Below are positions 19,911 through 33,326 of a stretch of 64,000 nucleotides of DNA, piece after piece (position 1 is the stretch's first letter; every line of letters starts with the position of its first letter). The stretch lies in NCBI GenBank assembly GCA_023055425.1, contig JALGPY010000003.1, positions 69,548,991-69,612,990 of the forward strand. Direction: 5' to 3'. This stretch comes from Linanthus parryae. Taxonomy: Eukaryota; Streptophyta; Magnoliopsida; Ericales; Polemoniaceae. The notes under the pieces were generated by a model. That model was given only the letters and a program-made list of their open reading frames with translations, had not been told where the DNA came from and ran no database searches. A program made the position numbers and the translations under genes.

Positions 19911-22900
19911 ACTAGAGTCAATCTCCTGCATCATATGCCTATTGATTTAGCGCGGCCTTCCATGCTTACACTGCGTAGAGGCGAGACATCCCCTGGTGCT
20001 TTGCAAATATTCACATATCCTCTATCAACAATTTGATTGAGATTGAATATTCTGAGTAAGTGCATCTCATGCAGTAATTTACTCAGTCCTCTATGTTAGA
20101 ATCAGTGACTGAATCTTGCCTGGAACCTTTCCAGCTCACAGTCGCTCCCACTAGGGCAGAACATAAAACTCGACTTATAATCTAAAATATTCTTTGTCAG
20201 ATTTGAAGTTCGCATCACTGTAACCCCTTACAGCAAACTCTTCATATCCTCTATTTATCAAAAATTCATCCTTAGTGCTTCTCAAGTACTAAAGAATAAT
20301 CTTGATAATTTATCCAGTGACCCTTACCCGGATTTGACTGGTATCTTTGTGTCATTCCTTATGACACATCTAGCCTAGTACATTCCATGGCGTATCTCGT
20401 GAATCTAATTCATACGGTCCATTCCCAATCTAATTGGAAAGAAAATTAGCCTTCCAAAGACTAATTCCATGTGACATGGGTAAGAATCAATATTCTTTTC
20501 AACACCTTTGTGAATTTATGTACTATGGCCTAAGCTATACAACCATCTTGATCTACCTCAATAGATCTTCACAAGTTGCTTCGCTTAAGCCTACCATTAG
20601 AAAGTCAACTCCCTAGTCAATCTGTGTAAGACTGCCAAGTAGGGGAAACATTCCCAATGATTAAGTATGTCTCCACATACAAGACCAGAAACATAAATGT
20701 GCTCCCACTAACCTTCTTGTAGACACAAGTCTCATATTCAATTTTGATGGAACCAAAATCATTTGATTAAATCATCAATTTGAAGAGTCCAACTCCTAGA
20801 AGCTTGATCCAATATATAAATAGATTGCTACAAGCAAGATGCGAATGGATTTAAGCATCACAATTGGGGAAAGATTTTGTCATAGTCTATACTATGAGCT
20901 CACATGAATTCCCTTTCCTACCAATTTTCCCTTAAAGGTAATCATATTACCATCCATGTTGGTTTCCTCATAACCCACTTGCACCCTATGGATCCTACCC
21001 TTCAGGTGGTTCCATCAAAGTCTATACTTTGTTGGTATACATGGATTCCATATCGTATCTCATGGCTCCAAGCCATTTCTGAGAGTATGGCCACACGTGG
21101 TCATCTCATAGGTTGTAGGCTCATCTTGATGAGCAATATATCAGGGGTTATGAGAAATCCTTATTTATCTAGTCCCTTGACATATCCTACATGACCTACG
21201 AGGTTCTTGTGTTATCTGAGTAGGTTGCTCCACAACACCTTGTGATCCTGCTCATGTTCCATCAAACGGATCAATGTTCTATTGTGGTTCTTGAACTTTT
21301 CAAGTTCTACTGTCCTCCCACTGTTTCTTTTAGAGACAATATCTTCTTAGAAACACTGTGGTCTGAGAAACAAACAGTTTGTTCTCGATTGGGTTGTAGA
21401 AATAATATCTTTTCAGGATATCCCACAAAACATTTATCTGACTTGGGTCCAAGTTTATTTGTAAACTCTTTTACATAAACGTCATAACCCCAAATCTTTA
21501 TGAATGACATACTAGGACACTTCCTAGTCCATATCTCATATGGCGTTATTCATAATCTGTTTTTGATGGAACAAGGTTAAGGGCGAAATTTGCTGTAACA
21601 AGAACATATCCCCAAAAGTAAACTGGAAGTTCTGTTTGACTCATCTTGGACCGAACTGTGTCCTACGTGGTTTGAACTCTCCTCTTAGACACGCCAAACC
21701 CTATGTGGCGTGCTAGGTGGAGCGAGTTTTGGATCATATCCAACACTCCCATGGATTCTTGTCAAACTCTTGGCGCAAGTACTTTCCTCTATGATCCAAT
21801 CGTAGAGCCTAAATACTTTTTCCAAGCTTGTTCTCTACTTCATTCCTGAATATTTTGAACAATTCAAAGGATTCTGATTCGTTTCTTCCTAAGATACACA
21901 AATCCATATTTCTCTGATCCCATCAGTAAATATGATGAAGTATTGAAAACCATCTTTAGCATTTGTGCTTAGCGGCCTTCATACATCAATATGTATGATT
22001 CCCAAAAGATCATATCTTTGCCCAATAAGTCTTACATGTCTTATATGATTCAATAATCAAATGAGTTCCAGAAATCCATCCACATGGTTTCTAGATAGGT
22101 ATCTCTTATTTATATGGCCTAAGCAATAATCACTAAAGATAAGATAAGTTCATATCATTATATGCAAACTCCTTGGTATTAATGTTATAGATGAAATTAT
22201 CATGATGAAGGATATACAATCCACTTAGACAAAATTGCATTACAATAATGCATATCATAATAAATAGATCAACATTTGTCCTTTATTACGATAAGGAGCT
22301 TTCTTGTCCAAACAAGAAACTATGATAACGGTCCTACTCATAGCAGGGACATAATCACTTTTATCTAATTCATGAACAAATTCATAGTGATAGAAATAAT
22401 TCCCTACGGCTAATTCAGCAACCCCTTGCTTCGTTGCCCCACGTGTAGGATTATTTCATCCTTATCCAATTGTTTTTCATCTCTTGAGATCATCAACATT
22501 TTTTTAAATGTGAGATCCTCATCTAGTATCATATACTCATGATGATGATATAGACACATTTATTTCTATAACAAAATACCAATATTGGAATTCATATTTC
22601 CTTTATTACTTACTTCCAGATACTTTGGGTAGTCTCTCTTCCTCTGCACCACCTATGGGACTCCAGGGCAACTTGGTTTTAGCATCAGGCTTGCTTTATA
22701 CCCATGGGGTCGGCGCAAACTATTTTCCCTTACCCATGTTGCTATCCATTAACAACTTTTCCCATGCCCATTATTAGTGTTTTGTTTTAGTGATTTTTCC
22801 AATCATATTGAGTAAATCTCCTTTTAACAAAACTATAATTGCATCCAATGCAATTCTTGGTCCACTTGGGCGAATAACCGTTTATTCTTTATCTATCTCA

Positions 22901-23638
22901 TAGATAATGCCCATTCACTAATGTTTCAATCATATTGAATTAGCTTATTTGCATAACGCAAAGTGGAGCAACACTTCAAACCTTTCATGTCTAGCTCGCT
23001 CTTTTGAAAGAGCTTCTTTCTATGTATGATCATATCATACTTTTCATGTTTCTCTTCTTGCTTCCAAAGCTCAGAGTTCATGGCAGCTAGCATGAGGCAA
23101 GTCATAACCAAAGAACCATTCTTTGATATCCCTTCCATTAGGTTTTAGTGTGTTTTGGTAGTTGGTAGGAAGAGAACTTTATGTTCTACGATGTACAACA
23201 ATTTTTCTTTTATTTGAGAACAATTCTCAATTTTATACCAGTCTAGAAAATAGATAAAGTCGCGTTTTTATTTGTTTAATGCCATGGGTATTCAACATAA
23301 TAGGATTCTGCAAAGTTTGTGACGCTTAACTATATTTAACAAGGATTTAATTTGTTAAGCATAGCTCCCACTATTTTTCTTCCGATTAATAACCCTCAAG
23401 ATATTAATGCGGAAAATATCCTTATATTTTCTAGTGGGCCAAGATCCATGTTTCATCTCCTTATGAGATTGCTTTGGCAAGTCACCCATAATTTGACTAC
23501 TTTAGGTAGGAACAATTCCGATTGCATCCCTTATGCAACTCTTGGTTCAATTGGGCAAATAACTCCTTATTTATCCATCCGCATGGATAATCCCAATTGA
23601 TTGCCTCTAGGTTTCTTAATCATATTAATAGCCTAGTT
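19911..23638 (-). pseudogene. Element D gag-pol, heavily decayed
   Basis: No long frame survives. Two pieces are recognisable on the minus strand. At 21307-21510 is IKIWGYDVYVKEFTNKLGPKSDKCFVGYPE, the conserved stretch between copia integrase and RT. At 22926-23138 is MNSELWKQEEKHEKYDMIIH and ELDMKGLKC, the UBN2 gag pattern. Their order fits D's orientation. Between and beyond them I see only AT-rich sequence full of stops. Confidence 0.65.
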
Positions 23639-23656
23639 GTGTTCAACCTCTTATTT
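23639..23656. repeat. LINE target site duplication (left)
   Basis: gtgttcaacctcttattt, repeated at 29481-29498. The final ttt could partly belong to the LINE A-tail, so the true duplication is 15-18 bp, normal for L1-type insertion. Confidence 0.9.
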
Positions 23657-23699
23657 TTTTTGCCAGAAAAAGAAGCTTTCATTAATTCAAACACACATA

Positions 23700-26600
23700 T
23701 TACATGAAGAGAGGGCTAGTTAAGCCCTTGATAGCACTCTTGGCCAACGAATGAGCCTTAGAATTGAAAATTCTAGGGGTAAACTGAAAATTACAATCAG
23801 AAAAATTCAACCTGAGAAGAGCACAGTCCTCCAAAACAGTAGCAACATTAGAAGGCCAGGAGGAAGAAGAATTACTCAAGTGCTTGACAATTGCTTCACA
23901 ATCAGAAATAACCATAATATCATCCCAATTCATGTTTTTACTCCACAGCAAGGCTGATCTGATTGCCCAGGCCTCTAAGACAGAGGGGTTGGAGACTCCA
24001 TTAATGATCTCACTGAAGCTATCAATACAAACCCCATCCGAGCTCACACACACCGCTGCAATGCTCCCAGATTTGATGTTTGCATTAGTTGCAGCATCGA
24101 CAAAAATATTAAATTTTGCAGAGAGCACTGGAGGACTAGACATAGGAGGATTATGAGCTGAATCTCGGATAGTATCATCATCACCAAGGTTCCAAAATAA
24201 CAGAAGAGAACTCAGAGCTTTGTAAGAGACTTGAGAAGGCTTCCATTGAATTTGATTGAAAACCCAGTCATTCCGAGCTTTCCAGATCCACCAACAAATA
24301 CTTAGAAACAAAGCTAGAAACCAACCTTTATCAGGAGTGTCATCTGCCAAATCAACTATAGAATTCCACCATTCCTGACAATGTGCAACTTCAAAGATGA
24401 TTGGACTGAGTCTTAGGGGGGAGCTCAACCAAATATCTCTAACTGTAATGCAGTCCTTTAGCAAGTGCAAAATGCTTTCATCAGCTTCACCACATAAACT
24501 GCACAAACCATCCATATGCACTCCTCTATGCAATAGTGCTGACTTTGAAGCAATAGCCCCAGAGAGACATTTCCAGAAAAAATGCTTGCTTTTTGGTTGA
24601 ATCTTGATATTCCATAAGGTCCTCCAAGAAGCACCAAAGCTGGTAGAAGGTGTGTCAGCTATACCTCCTGATTCTAGGAACTTGTAAACTGAATTTACCT
24701 TGTGTTCACCATTAGCAGTTAAGCTCCATTCCAGCTTATCCTTACAATCCAGGCTTCCAACTGGCAAAGAAAGAATCAGATTTGCTTCTTCTTCAGAAAA
24801 CAGTCCAAAAATCAATTCTTATTCCACTTTCTTTGGCTATGAATGATTAATTCACTCACCTTAACTAAGTTGCAACCTGGAGGTTTTCCAGAAGTAACAT
24901 GAGAGCAGGAATTTCTGGGTATCCATGGGTCTTCCCAAATGTTGATGGAAGTGCCACTACCCACTCTCCATCTTATCCCATTCTTTAACACATTCATCCC
25001 CTCCACCAAACCCTTCCATGTCCATGAACTGCCATGAGTAGCTGAAGCCTGCCAAAAGGAAGAATTAGGGAAATATTTCCCTCTAAAGATTGCCACAAAA
25101 AGGGAATTGACCCCTTTCAATAATTTCCAGGACTGTTTAGAAATGAGAGCCAAATTGAAATTATGCAAATTTCTAAATCCCAGCTCCCCACTTTCCTTAG
25201 AATTGCACAATTGAGTCCAGCTTCTCCAGTGAATTTTTGAGCTGTCGAAACTTTTTTCACCCCACCAAAATTTTGCCATGATTTGAGAAAGATCATGACA
25301 CAGCTTCTTAGGAAATAGAATACATGACATTGTGTAAGAGGGGAGAGCTGATAAAACAGATTGTAAAAGTACCTCTTTCCCAGCAGGGCTGAGGTAGTTT
25401 GAGCTCCAAGAAGACAATTTGAGCTGGAATTTCTCTTTCAGAAAGTTGAGGGTATTTGTTTTAGATCTGCCAATGAGTGCTGGGAGCCCCAGATAGTCCC
25501 CTTCCTTAAAGTCTTTGTTAATACCCATGTAAAACTGTATAAAATTTCTCAGAAGAGGCTTTGTACTGGGACTGAAAATGATCTGAGATTTCTCTCTGTT
25601 AACCAGCTGACCAGAAGCTCTCTCATAGATCTTAAGGATAGCATTAATAGCTGAGGCATCTGTCATTGTAGCCTTGCTAAACAGAATGGAATCATCCGCA
25701 AAGAGGAGATGATTAATACTGGGACTTCTTCTTGCAATCTTAACCCCTGATATCCAACCATGACTTTCAAAATGCTTCAAGAGTGATGATAATCCCTCTC
25801 CACAAATTACAAAGAGTAGAGGAGAGAGGGGGTCTCCCTGCCTCAAACCCCTAGTAGGCGTAAAAAAATCAGAGAGTTCATTATTGATCACAATCCTGTT
25901 GCTGACACTAGTCACACATGACATGATCCAGTTCACCCATTTCTTGCAGAACCCCAATTTAATTAGCATGCCTTCAAGAAAAGGCCAACTTACTCTGTCA
26001 AATGCTTTTAGCATGTCAAGCTTAATTGCCATGTCACCTTTCCCTTTCCTTCTCCCCTTGATGTGGTGCATAATTTCTTGAGCAATCATGACATTATCAA
26101 CAATTGACCTTCCTTTCACAAAACCAGACTGGTTAAGTGAGATGATCTTATCCAAGATCAAATTAAGTCTAGTGGCTAGACACTTGGAGAGAATCTTATA
26201 TAGGACAGTGCATAGACTTATTGGTCTATATTCTTTCACATGAAGAGGAGCATGAGTCTTTGGAATAAGACAGATGTGGGTGAGATTGATGCTTTTGAGC
26301 ATCCTCCCAGACTTGAAGAAATTCTTCACCGCCTTGCAGATTTCAGCACCAATAATGCTCTAAAAGTGTTGAAAGAACTTGGCTGTAAATCCATCGTAGC
26401 CCGGAGATTTGTCAGGGGTTGATATCAAAGCAAGCAGATCTGATCTCTTCTTCACTAAAATCCTGTGTTAAGAAACAGTTCATGTCTCTAGTGACTTTCC
26501 TTCTCACCGTAGCCAGGACTGGGGTTGCATCTCTATAATCATCCTCTGAATAGAGATTTTTGTAAAAAGAAACAAATTGGTGGTGAATCTCATCTTTGCT

Positions 26601-27755
26601 ATTACACCAGACTCCATTCTCATTTGTAACCCCTGGAATCAAATTCCTCCTCCTCTTCTTCTTAACTATTGAGTGGAAGAACTTCGTGTTTCTGTGTCCT
26701 GCTTGTACCCAATTCACTTTTGCTTTTTCCTTCCATAGCAGCTCTTCTTCTGACCACAGAGATTCCAGAGCTGCCTCAATCTTGAACAACTCATCAATGT
26801 CAGCTTTGTCCCCATCTTTTCTGATTTCTTTTGCAGCTTCTTCCTTTTCTCTAATTAGTCTTGTAAGGCTTCTGTCATTATATTTGCTCCATTTCCTCAG
26901 CTCAATTCTGCAGAGCTTAAGCTTTGTAGCAGCCACATACATTGGATTACCTTCCACTTTGGAACTCCATGTAGAAGAAACAATTTCTTTAACCTCAGGA
27001 GCTTTGCACCACCTGGAATCGAACCTAAATACTGTTGGGGTCTTCAGAATAGGAGGTTGAGTGGTGTCCATTAATAGTATACAGTGATCAGACCCAGTAA
27101 CTGCTCTATGATAAACTTTTGCATTCTTCCACAAGTGAAGCCAATCTGGTGCTGCAACACACCTATCAAGCCTCTCTTCGATACAGCTGGAGCTTCTTCT
27201 TCTGTTCCACCATGTGAACGGATAGCCAGAATAGCCAAGATCAATCAAATTGTTCTTGTGAAAGAAGCTAGCCAATGTGAGACATGAGTTAGGGGATCTT
27301 GGATTGCCTCCTTTCTTCTCACTTGGGTGAACAATGTCATTGAAGTCCCCCCAAACAGCCACTCTTTTAGGACAATTAGAGAGGTAGCTAGAAATAAAAT
27401 TTAACTGGGTGAATCTCACCTCATCATCAGGGCAGAGATACACAAATATGAGGTGCCAATCGCCAACAACCACATCTTCAAATTTAACATGGATAAAGAA
27501 GTTGCAGAACTTGACCAACTTCAGATTAATACCATCTCTCCACATCACTCCCAGACCTCCAGATTTGCCGAGAGCATCAATCCAGAAGCAATTTGTTAAG
27601 CTTCTACTTCTATATTTTCTCGATAAGAAACCCCCTTTCCTCTTTGTTTCACTTAAAAAGCAAACGTCAAGATCATACTCACTGGAGACTCTTTTGAATT
27701 GGTGAATTGTCAGGGCTCTGCCTGCACCCTGACAATTCCAAGCCAATAATCTCAT
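23700..27755 (-). pseudogene. LINE ORF2: endonuclease, RT, RNase H, broken
   Basis: ATG at 27755 overlaps the ORF1 stop as ATGA. The endonuclease opens MRLLAWNCQGAG and has LSETK, WGDFNDIVH and SDHCILL. A one-base frameshift at about 26413 and an in-frame TAG near 26360 interrupt the linker to RT. RT (24812-26329) has IPKTHAPLHVKEYRPISLC, KAFDRVSW, GLRQGDPLSPLLF and the catalytic FADDSILF (about residue 213). A second frameshift at 24812-24815 precedes the zf-RVT region (WNIKIQPKSKHFFWKCL, CSLCGEADESILHLLKDC) and a plant-type RNase H (NIFVDAATN, LEAWAIRSALLW, ISDCEAIVKHL). ORF2 nicks target DNA and copies LINE RNA onto it. Confidence 0.93.
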
Positions 27756-29368
27756 TGGGCGGGTTGGGACCAGTTAGGGCTGGTTTCCTTCACCCGATTA
27801 GTATCAAAAAGAGCTTCATCAACAAAATTTTTCATTTTCTTACCTTCTAACAGTGACTCTGTATCGACCTCCATCCAATCTTCTTCCTTTCTCTTCAGGC
27901 TTCTTCCATCTACCGGATTTTGAATTGTATTGGCCTCCTTTTGCTCTCTAGCTTGCCTCTTCCAGCATCGGCCTGATCTCTTCATCTCTTTCTGCTTTTC
28001 TCGACTTTTGGCTAGGGTTCTTTCTTCTTCTTCGTCCCCTTTCGAAGTTGATTGAGTTATGAGCTCTTGAGAGATGACCTCATTGCCCTCCAGAACAGGA
28101 ACCCTAGATTCCTTTATGGGCTCAAATTCATTTGGCAAAGAATTGATTGGCTTGGGTTTAGTTGGTGACCCAGTTAACCCTTTCGGGCTTTGAGTCACAG
28201 TCTCTTCCAGAATAGGTGGGCTAAGAAGGCCCAATTGGTGAGAAGAATTAGAATTTTCTGAAGAAACTGAATCAACATCCACCTTTCCCGCCTCTGCAAT
28301 TTTTTCTCCGTTTTCCAAGAACTTTTGAAGATCACTACAGCACGCGACGTATTCTTTCTCGAGAGCTGGGAGTAAAAGATCATTAATTTTTTCAGCAACT
28401 CCCGAGGAATTGTTGTCTCCTTCGTTCTGCTTCTCTTTCCGACACTTCATCTTCCTTATCTCCGGCGACTCTTCCACTACCGTAGCCGGCGGCAGACGAG
28501 CCATCACCTTCTTCTTCATATTTTCTGGCAGAGAAATACAAAGACTGCTTCTCCCTGGGATTGAAGAACAATCGTGTTCGTTCTCCTTTTTATTATGAGT
28601 TTCATCCCAGATATCAGCGGGGTGAGATGCTCTGAGTTTCTTAGCTTCAAACAGAGGAGCTCTTCCATCTTTTGGTGGACTGCATTCCTTCTCTCCATGG
28701 TCGAGGATGCCACATCTGCCACATAGATTCGGAAGCCGTTCGTACTTAAAATCAACTTTTGTAACACTCTCCCCTTTTAACTTGAGTTTTGCATCCCTTA
28801 AGATTGGCTTGTTGGTCTCTATCATCACCTTCATCCGAACCACTCTCCCAGCTTCAGTGGCCTTTTCGATGACCTTGGTTTCAATAGCTTCCCCAAACTA
28901 CTGGCCAATCTTGTCCATAACCCTTTTGGTCATGAGTATGCTCGGCAGATGCCAAACTTGGACCCAGAAGGGTGTTCTTGTGAAGCAATCATCTGAAATA
29001 GAGATTTCTGGCGTCCATTTATGCAGCACTAGAAGATGGTTCTTAAAGAACCAGGGTCTGCCTCTTAGAACTTTCTGCGAGTCTGCTTCACTTCCGAAGA
29101 AAAATTGGTAAAACTTCCCGCTCAAATGCTCCACCTTGAATCTTTCTGGTTTTCCCCACACTTCATTCATTGTCTTCTTCAACCCTGTTAGGTTAACCGT
29201 CTTTGGAGCTATAATCTTCCCAAAAAGGCTACAACAGTATTCTGCTACTCTTTCTTCTGCTTCATCATCGCTTAGATCGATCTCGACATCCTCCTCTGGA
29301 TCGTCTTCAGATTGGATTTCAACTTGTTTAAATCCTTCGATAAGAGCTAACTCATCAGTGGCGCTCAT
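27752..29368 (-). pseudogene. LINE ORF1: DUF4283 and zinc knuckle protein, one stop
   Basis: ATG 29368 opens MSATDELALIEGFKQVEIQ. The DUF4283 region has GKFYQFFFGSEADSQKVL and GRPWFFKNHLLVLHKW, followed by FWVQVWHLP. A single in-frame TAG lies at 28898-28900, and the same frame then continues to TGA 27752. The knuckle NLCGRCGILDHGEKEC is near 28725; a long Ser/Glu/Lys-rich tail follows. ORF1 proteins bind LINE RNA. Apart from the one stop the frame is clean. Confidence 0.88.
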
Positions 29369-29480
29369 GATCTCGCCAGAGAACTATGATATTTGACAGG
29401 CAAAGAAGAAAACTCGCAACTAAGTTACAAGACTCTTTCTCTCTCTAGCTTTCTCTCACTAGAGAAGCAGAGAACTCTCC

Positions 29481-29689
29481 GTGTTCAACCTCTTATTTAA
29501 ACAGTTGCACATTACTAGCTTGTGCCATCACATTCCATCATTATGAACCAAGTCGCCATGCTTTGGCACGCACGAACTTGATAAATCATGATGATAATGA
29601 GTGTTTAAATAACGAGAAGTCAAGAACACAATATTTGAATTTTTGAGGGATTTTTAAATTCAATTTTAATCGTTTTTGTTGATCCATAT
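29481..29689 (-). other. LINE duplication (right) and remaining D sequence
   Basis: 29481-29498 is the right LINE duplication. 29499-29684 continues element D after the LINE; no protein is visible. 29685-29689 (CATAT) is the left target duplication of the B/C array. Confidence 0.75.
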
Positions 29690-31198
29690 TGAAAGTGTGT
29701 AATGTAGACTAAATACAGGACCTAAATACTCTAGAAGGGGGGGGGGGTTGAATAGAGTATGGAAACTTTTTACAAAACTTAAAGTTTAACAGAATAGCTT
29801 TGTGTGAAACTTGAAATCTCAAGGCCTTGAGATTTTGTAAACTGTCGGAAACTCACTAAAGAAAAATTGTAAGCTTCAAGGCCTTGAGCTGTGAACAATT
29901 CTAAACAGCTTTTAAACCCTAGTTTGATTTGAGTTGTGTGCAGCAGATAATAATCAAACAGAAAAGTAAAGGACACAAAGCAATTTACAGAGTTCAGTCC
30001 CAATGGACCTAATCTCTGCCTGAGGGATCTAATCCCACCAGGATTGGACAAACACTTCTTATTACTCACACAAAAAAAGCCCTAGATCTTCAAGCCCAAG
30101 TGATTTCCCTTACACCTATACAGCTTGTGGTTCCAAACCTATCTAGTTCCAGCTACTAACTGTTGAGCTAACAAGAACCTCTTGTTGTTCACTTGAACAA
30201 CCAACCACTAGGTTAAGTGAGGTTTAAGATAATATAGAGATACACAGATGAAGTACAAATGAAGAACACAGTATAAAGATAAGCTGTTGAAGCCTGGAAG
30301 TGTTCTTCAGGAATGACTGGATTGATTTGATCTTCAGAAGTCTGGAATGAAGCTTGAATGATTGTGTGTTTGAATGGATGATCTCCCACGAATTTGTCAC
30401 ACCTCTCAGAGTATTCTGCAAGCCTCTCTCTCCTTCAAAATTCAACGCAGTCTCTTTTATCCACAACTGCAACTGATTGAGAGATTTTAGGATCTCAGTT
30501 CCTACAAATCCTCCTTCTGTTTTCAACTTAAATTCAAACAACTTCAGGTGGATATCTGTTGGAGTTTGTTGAGATTTCTCCTGCACGTTTAACAAACCTG
30601 CAACACCAAAGAAATACTGCAACAACACAATCCAAACAACTAACAGTGCTGAGACTGTTTGGTTATACAGTTTCTGATAAAACTATTTAATAAATTTAGA
30701 ACATTAATCTGCATATCCTCTAGAACAATAAGATATGAAAAACAAGTTTAAGACACTTAGAAGTGAGTAAATAATCACAATACTAAGAGTCATAACCTGC
30801 AAGAAAGAATCAATCAAGTTCTGTAAAAACTGTCAGTAGCTCAAGGCATATCTCAAGGCCTTGGAGCTCTGAACCTGCTTCACAACATTTCAAAATTAAA
30901 CCCAAATAACTTTGATTCTTCCTGTTCTGATCATATGCAATTGTGTTAGATGTATAAATAGTACAAACCACAAATATATACCATAAACCACTGATTTTCA
31001 TAATCAGATATCCAATTCTACAACAAAAAGATGTTAGAACACATAGCAGAATAAGCAATCTCAAGGCTTTGTAGTTCTGTCAATCTCAAGGCCTTGAGAT
31101 AACTAACAATAGCCTTTGCTGCTAATGTCTTAGCCTTTTGTCTTTCATCACTCAAAACAATTACCAATCAAAGCACATTCAGGGATCTTAACTCAACA
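29690..31198 (-). repeat. Array LTR1 (3' LTR of unit B)
   Basis: Runs from tgaaagtgtg to actcaaca, 1,509 bp, followed by the polypurine tract at 31199-31209. Private differences include aagaaaaat where LTR2 and LTR3 have aaggcaaaa. It shares catatgcaattg and ctacaacaaaaag with LTR2 only. Confidence 0.95.
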
Positions 31199-31593
31199 AT
31201 CTCCCCCTTGATGAAAGACAAAACCTACAGTCTTGCATAGATCTTCCTGCCACTCATAATCAAAAATTAAATAACCACAATCTGCAGATAAAATGTATAC
31301 TGAATCCAAACAGATAACCAGGAGAATAAATATTACAAAATACCACATAATTACCACAGAAATAAAAATTAACCAAAATAACTAAAGGCCAACTGTTATT
31401 ATTTACTGGATACTGCAAACATACATTCTCCCCCTTTTTGACTTTCATCAAATAAGCTTGAATAAATGTAGGATCATTACTCAGAGTTTAAAAATAAACT
31501 TAAAACAAAAACTGGCTAAAAAGTCAAGGCCTTGAGACAGTAAAGATAGAAGAGAATGAGAAAGATGGTCAAAGCTTTGGCATTCTCTGATCT
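31199..31593 (-). other. Unit B 3' untranslated region with polypurine tracts
   Basis: No coding. On the minus strand aagggggagat lies next to LTR1 (31199-31209), and caaaaagggggagaa at 31426-31440. A third purine run covers the pol stop near 33781-33788. Multiple polypurine tracts are a reported Sirevirus trait. Confidence 0.7.
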
Positions 31594-33326
31594 TCACTTC
31601 TTCTTTGATGTCTGGCCTTTCTCTGAGCCTTCCCCAATTTCTTCCTCACTTGCAGCTTCTTCTGCAGACTGATTACCTTCTTGTTCAGCTTCAACTTCAG
31701 CAACTACTTCTTGGATTATCTCATCTACTTTCTTCTTAGCCTGTGCTGAATCTACCTCTGTAGCGGCATCAACACCTGTGTCTTCATCAGCATCTTCCTC
31801 ATCAGTTTGCTCAAACAAGTATTTTGAAGCTAGCACCACTAGAATTGGCTTCTTCTTCTTCTTCTTCTTCTTCTTCAGAAACTCTCGTAGCTTCTCTTCT
31901 GAATCCACACTGGTGTCATGACTAGTAGCAGAAGGTATCTTCTCCAGATTCAAGCCCTTGATGACAACATCTAACTTCCCATTCATAGTATTCATCGAAC
32001 CCTTGGGCTGATGAAATTCAGTTGACAGGTCAAACAAACTTTTTCTGAGATCCTCAATCTCAACTTGCTGATCTTCAAATTTCTCAACTAGCAGAGAGTA
32101 ATCCTCATTGGCTTGCCCTTTCCCAGATTCAGTCCCCTTAGGCTTCACAAACTCCTTCTCAGCAAGTTCCTCCTTTGACAAATCAGAATAGAATTTCCAA
32201 TGCCCTTTCCCAGTCTGAACCACCCCAATCCTCTGAAGTGCAGTCTCATCTATCACCCCAAATCCTCCAGTTATCTTTTCTTCTCCTTTCACAGGCACAT
32301 CAAAATACTCAAAAAAAAGAGGTAACAGGTTGGCATATGGAAGAGGATGGTTTCTAGTCCCGGTTGCACAATAAATCATATGCTCCATCACAACTGTAGG
32401 CAGGTCTATCTCAAACCCTTGAGATATCAGATACATCAAAATCAGAACTTCATCAGCTACCAGCTCTCTTGAGTTCTCCCTGGGAACTACACTCGTCATC
32501 AAAATAGTAAACAAAATCTTGGCTTCACAGTTGAGCACAGAGTGTGTCAACTGTTTTGGACCAGAGGGAACACCTTCAACAAATAACATCTCCTTTGCCT
32601 TATATAAACACTCCTTCCTATCAGGATAATCTCCAACATTGTATTTCCTGGGAATGCCCAAGACTTTGGCAAAAGTCCTATGATCTAACCTCAAATCCAC
32701 ACCAGCCACTTTAGATGTTAAAACTATTTTCTCATCACCTTCAGACACCAAGTTCAGATAAAATAACCTAGTTAACATAGGATAAGCCTTTTAACTAGGA
32801 TTTAAAACTTTCCAAAAAGCAGTTTCCCTCAATTTTCTCATGCATTCTATGTCCAGTTTATCCAATAACTCATCCAAACTGTCCTAACTTCAGAACTAAT
32901 AAACCACTCAGTTGGAAGTACATTCTTACCTTGATATCCTTTCTTAGTTGCAGCAGCAACTTGCTTAACCCTAGTCTTCTTCTCAGAGTGTTTGGTCTTC
33001 TCTTGTACTCCTTCAGTTGATTTCTTCTGGCTCTCCTGAGTTGACTTCCCTTTTTCCTCTTCAGTAGCCTTTTTCTTTTCTCCCCCTTTCTTCTTCTCTT
33101 ACCTAGGTTGATCACCACCCTGAGTCTCTTGTCGTGGATCAACACTTGAGCCTTCATCTCCCTTCTCTGTCCTTGACTTCTTTGCAGGAGGGGTATCCTC
33201 ATGCAAACTTTGAGTGTTTTCTGAATCTGAATCAGAAATCATTATCTTCTCCTTCTTGTTTGCTCTCTTCTTGGATCTGCCAGAGGGCTTCCCTTGTTGC
33301 TGAATTCTGGCTGATTTGCGCTCCAT
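31594..33326 (-). pseudogene. Unit B extra ORF after pol, broken
   Basis: ATG 33326 opens MERKSARIQQQGKPSGRSKK. A TAA at 33099 ends the basic region, and a frame break at about 32790-32880 precedes the intact globular and coiled-coil segment (32778-31594, 394 codons). That segment has LTRLFYLNLVSEGDEK, LAKVLGIPRKYNVGDY-type and LPLFFEYFDVPVKGEE motifs, a coiled coil and a Lys run (FLKKKKKKKKKKPI) longer than in A. The acidic tail is rich in Glu. No membrane segment is seen. Same protein as 11071-12839. Confidence 0.65.

Larger units (their letters stand above)
23657..29480 (-). mobile_element. L1-type LINE, near full length, in element D
   Basis: A 5.8-kb minus-strand non-LTR retrotransposon with ORF1 (DUF4283 plus CCHC knuckle), ORF2 (APE-type endonuclease, RT, zinc-finger RT tail, plant RNase H), a short A-tail at the low-coordinate end and an 18-bp duplication. 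The length and the 112-base 5' leader suggest it is not 5' truncated. ORF2 has two frameshifts and at least one stop, and ORF1 has one stop, so it is inactive. It splits the D sequence between 23638 and 29499. Confidence 0.95.
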
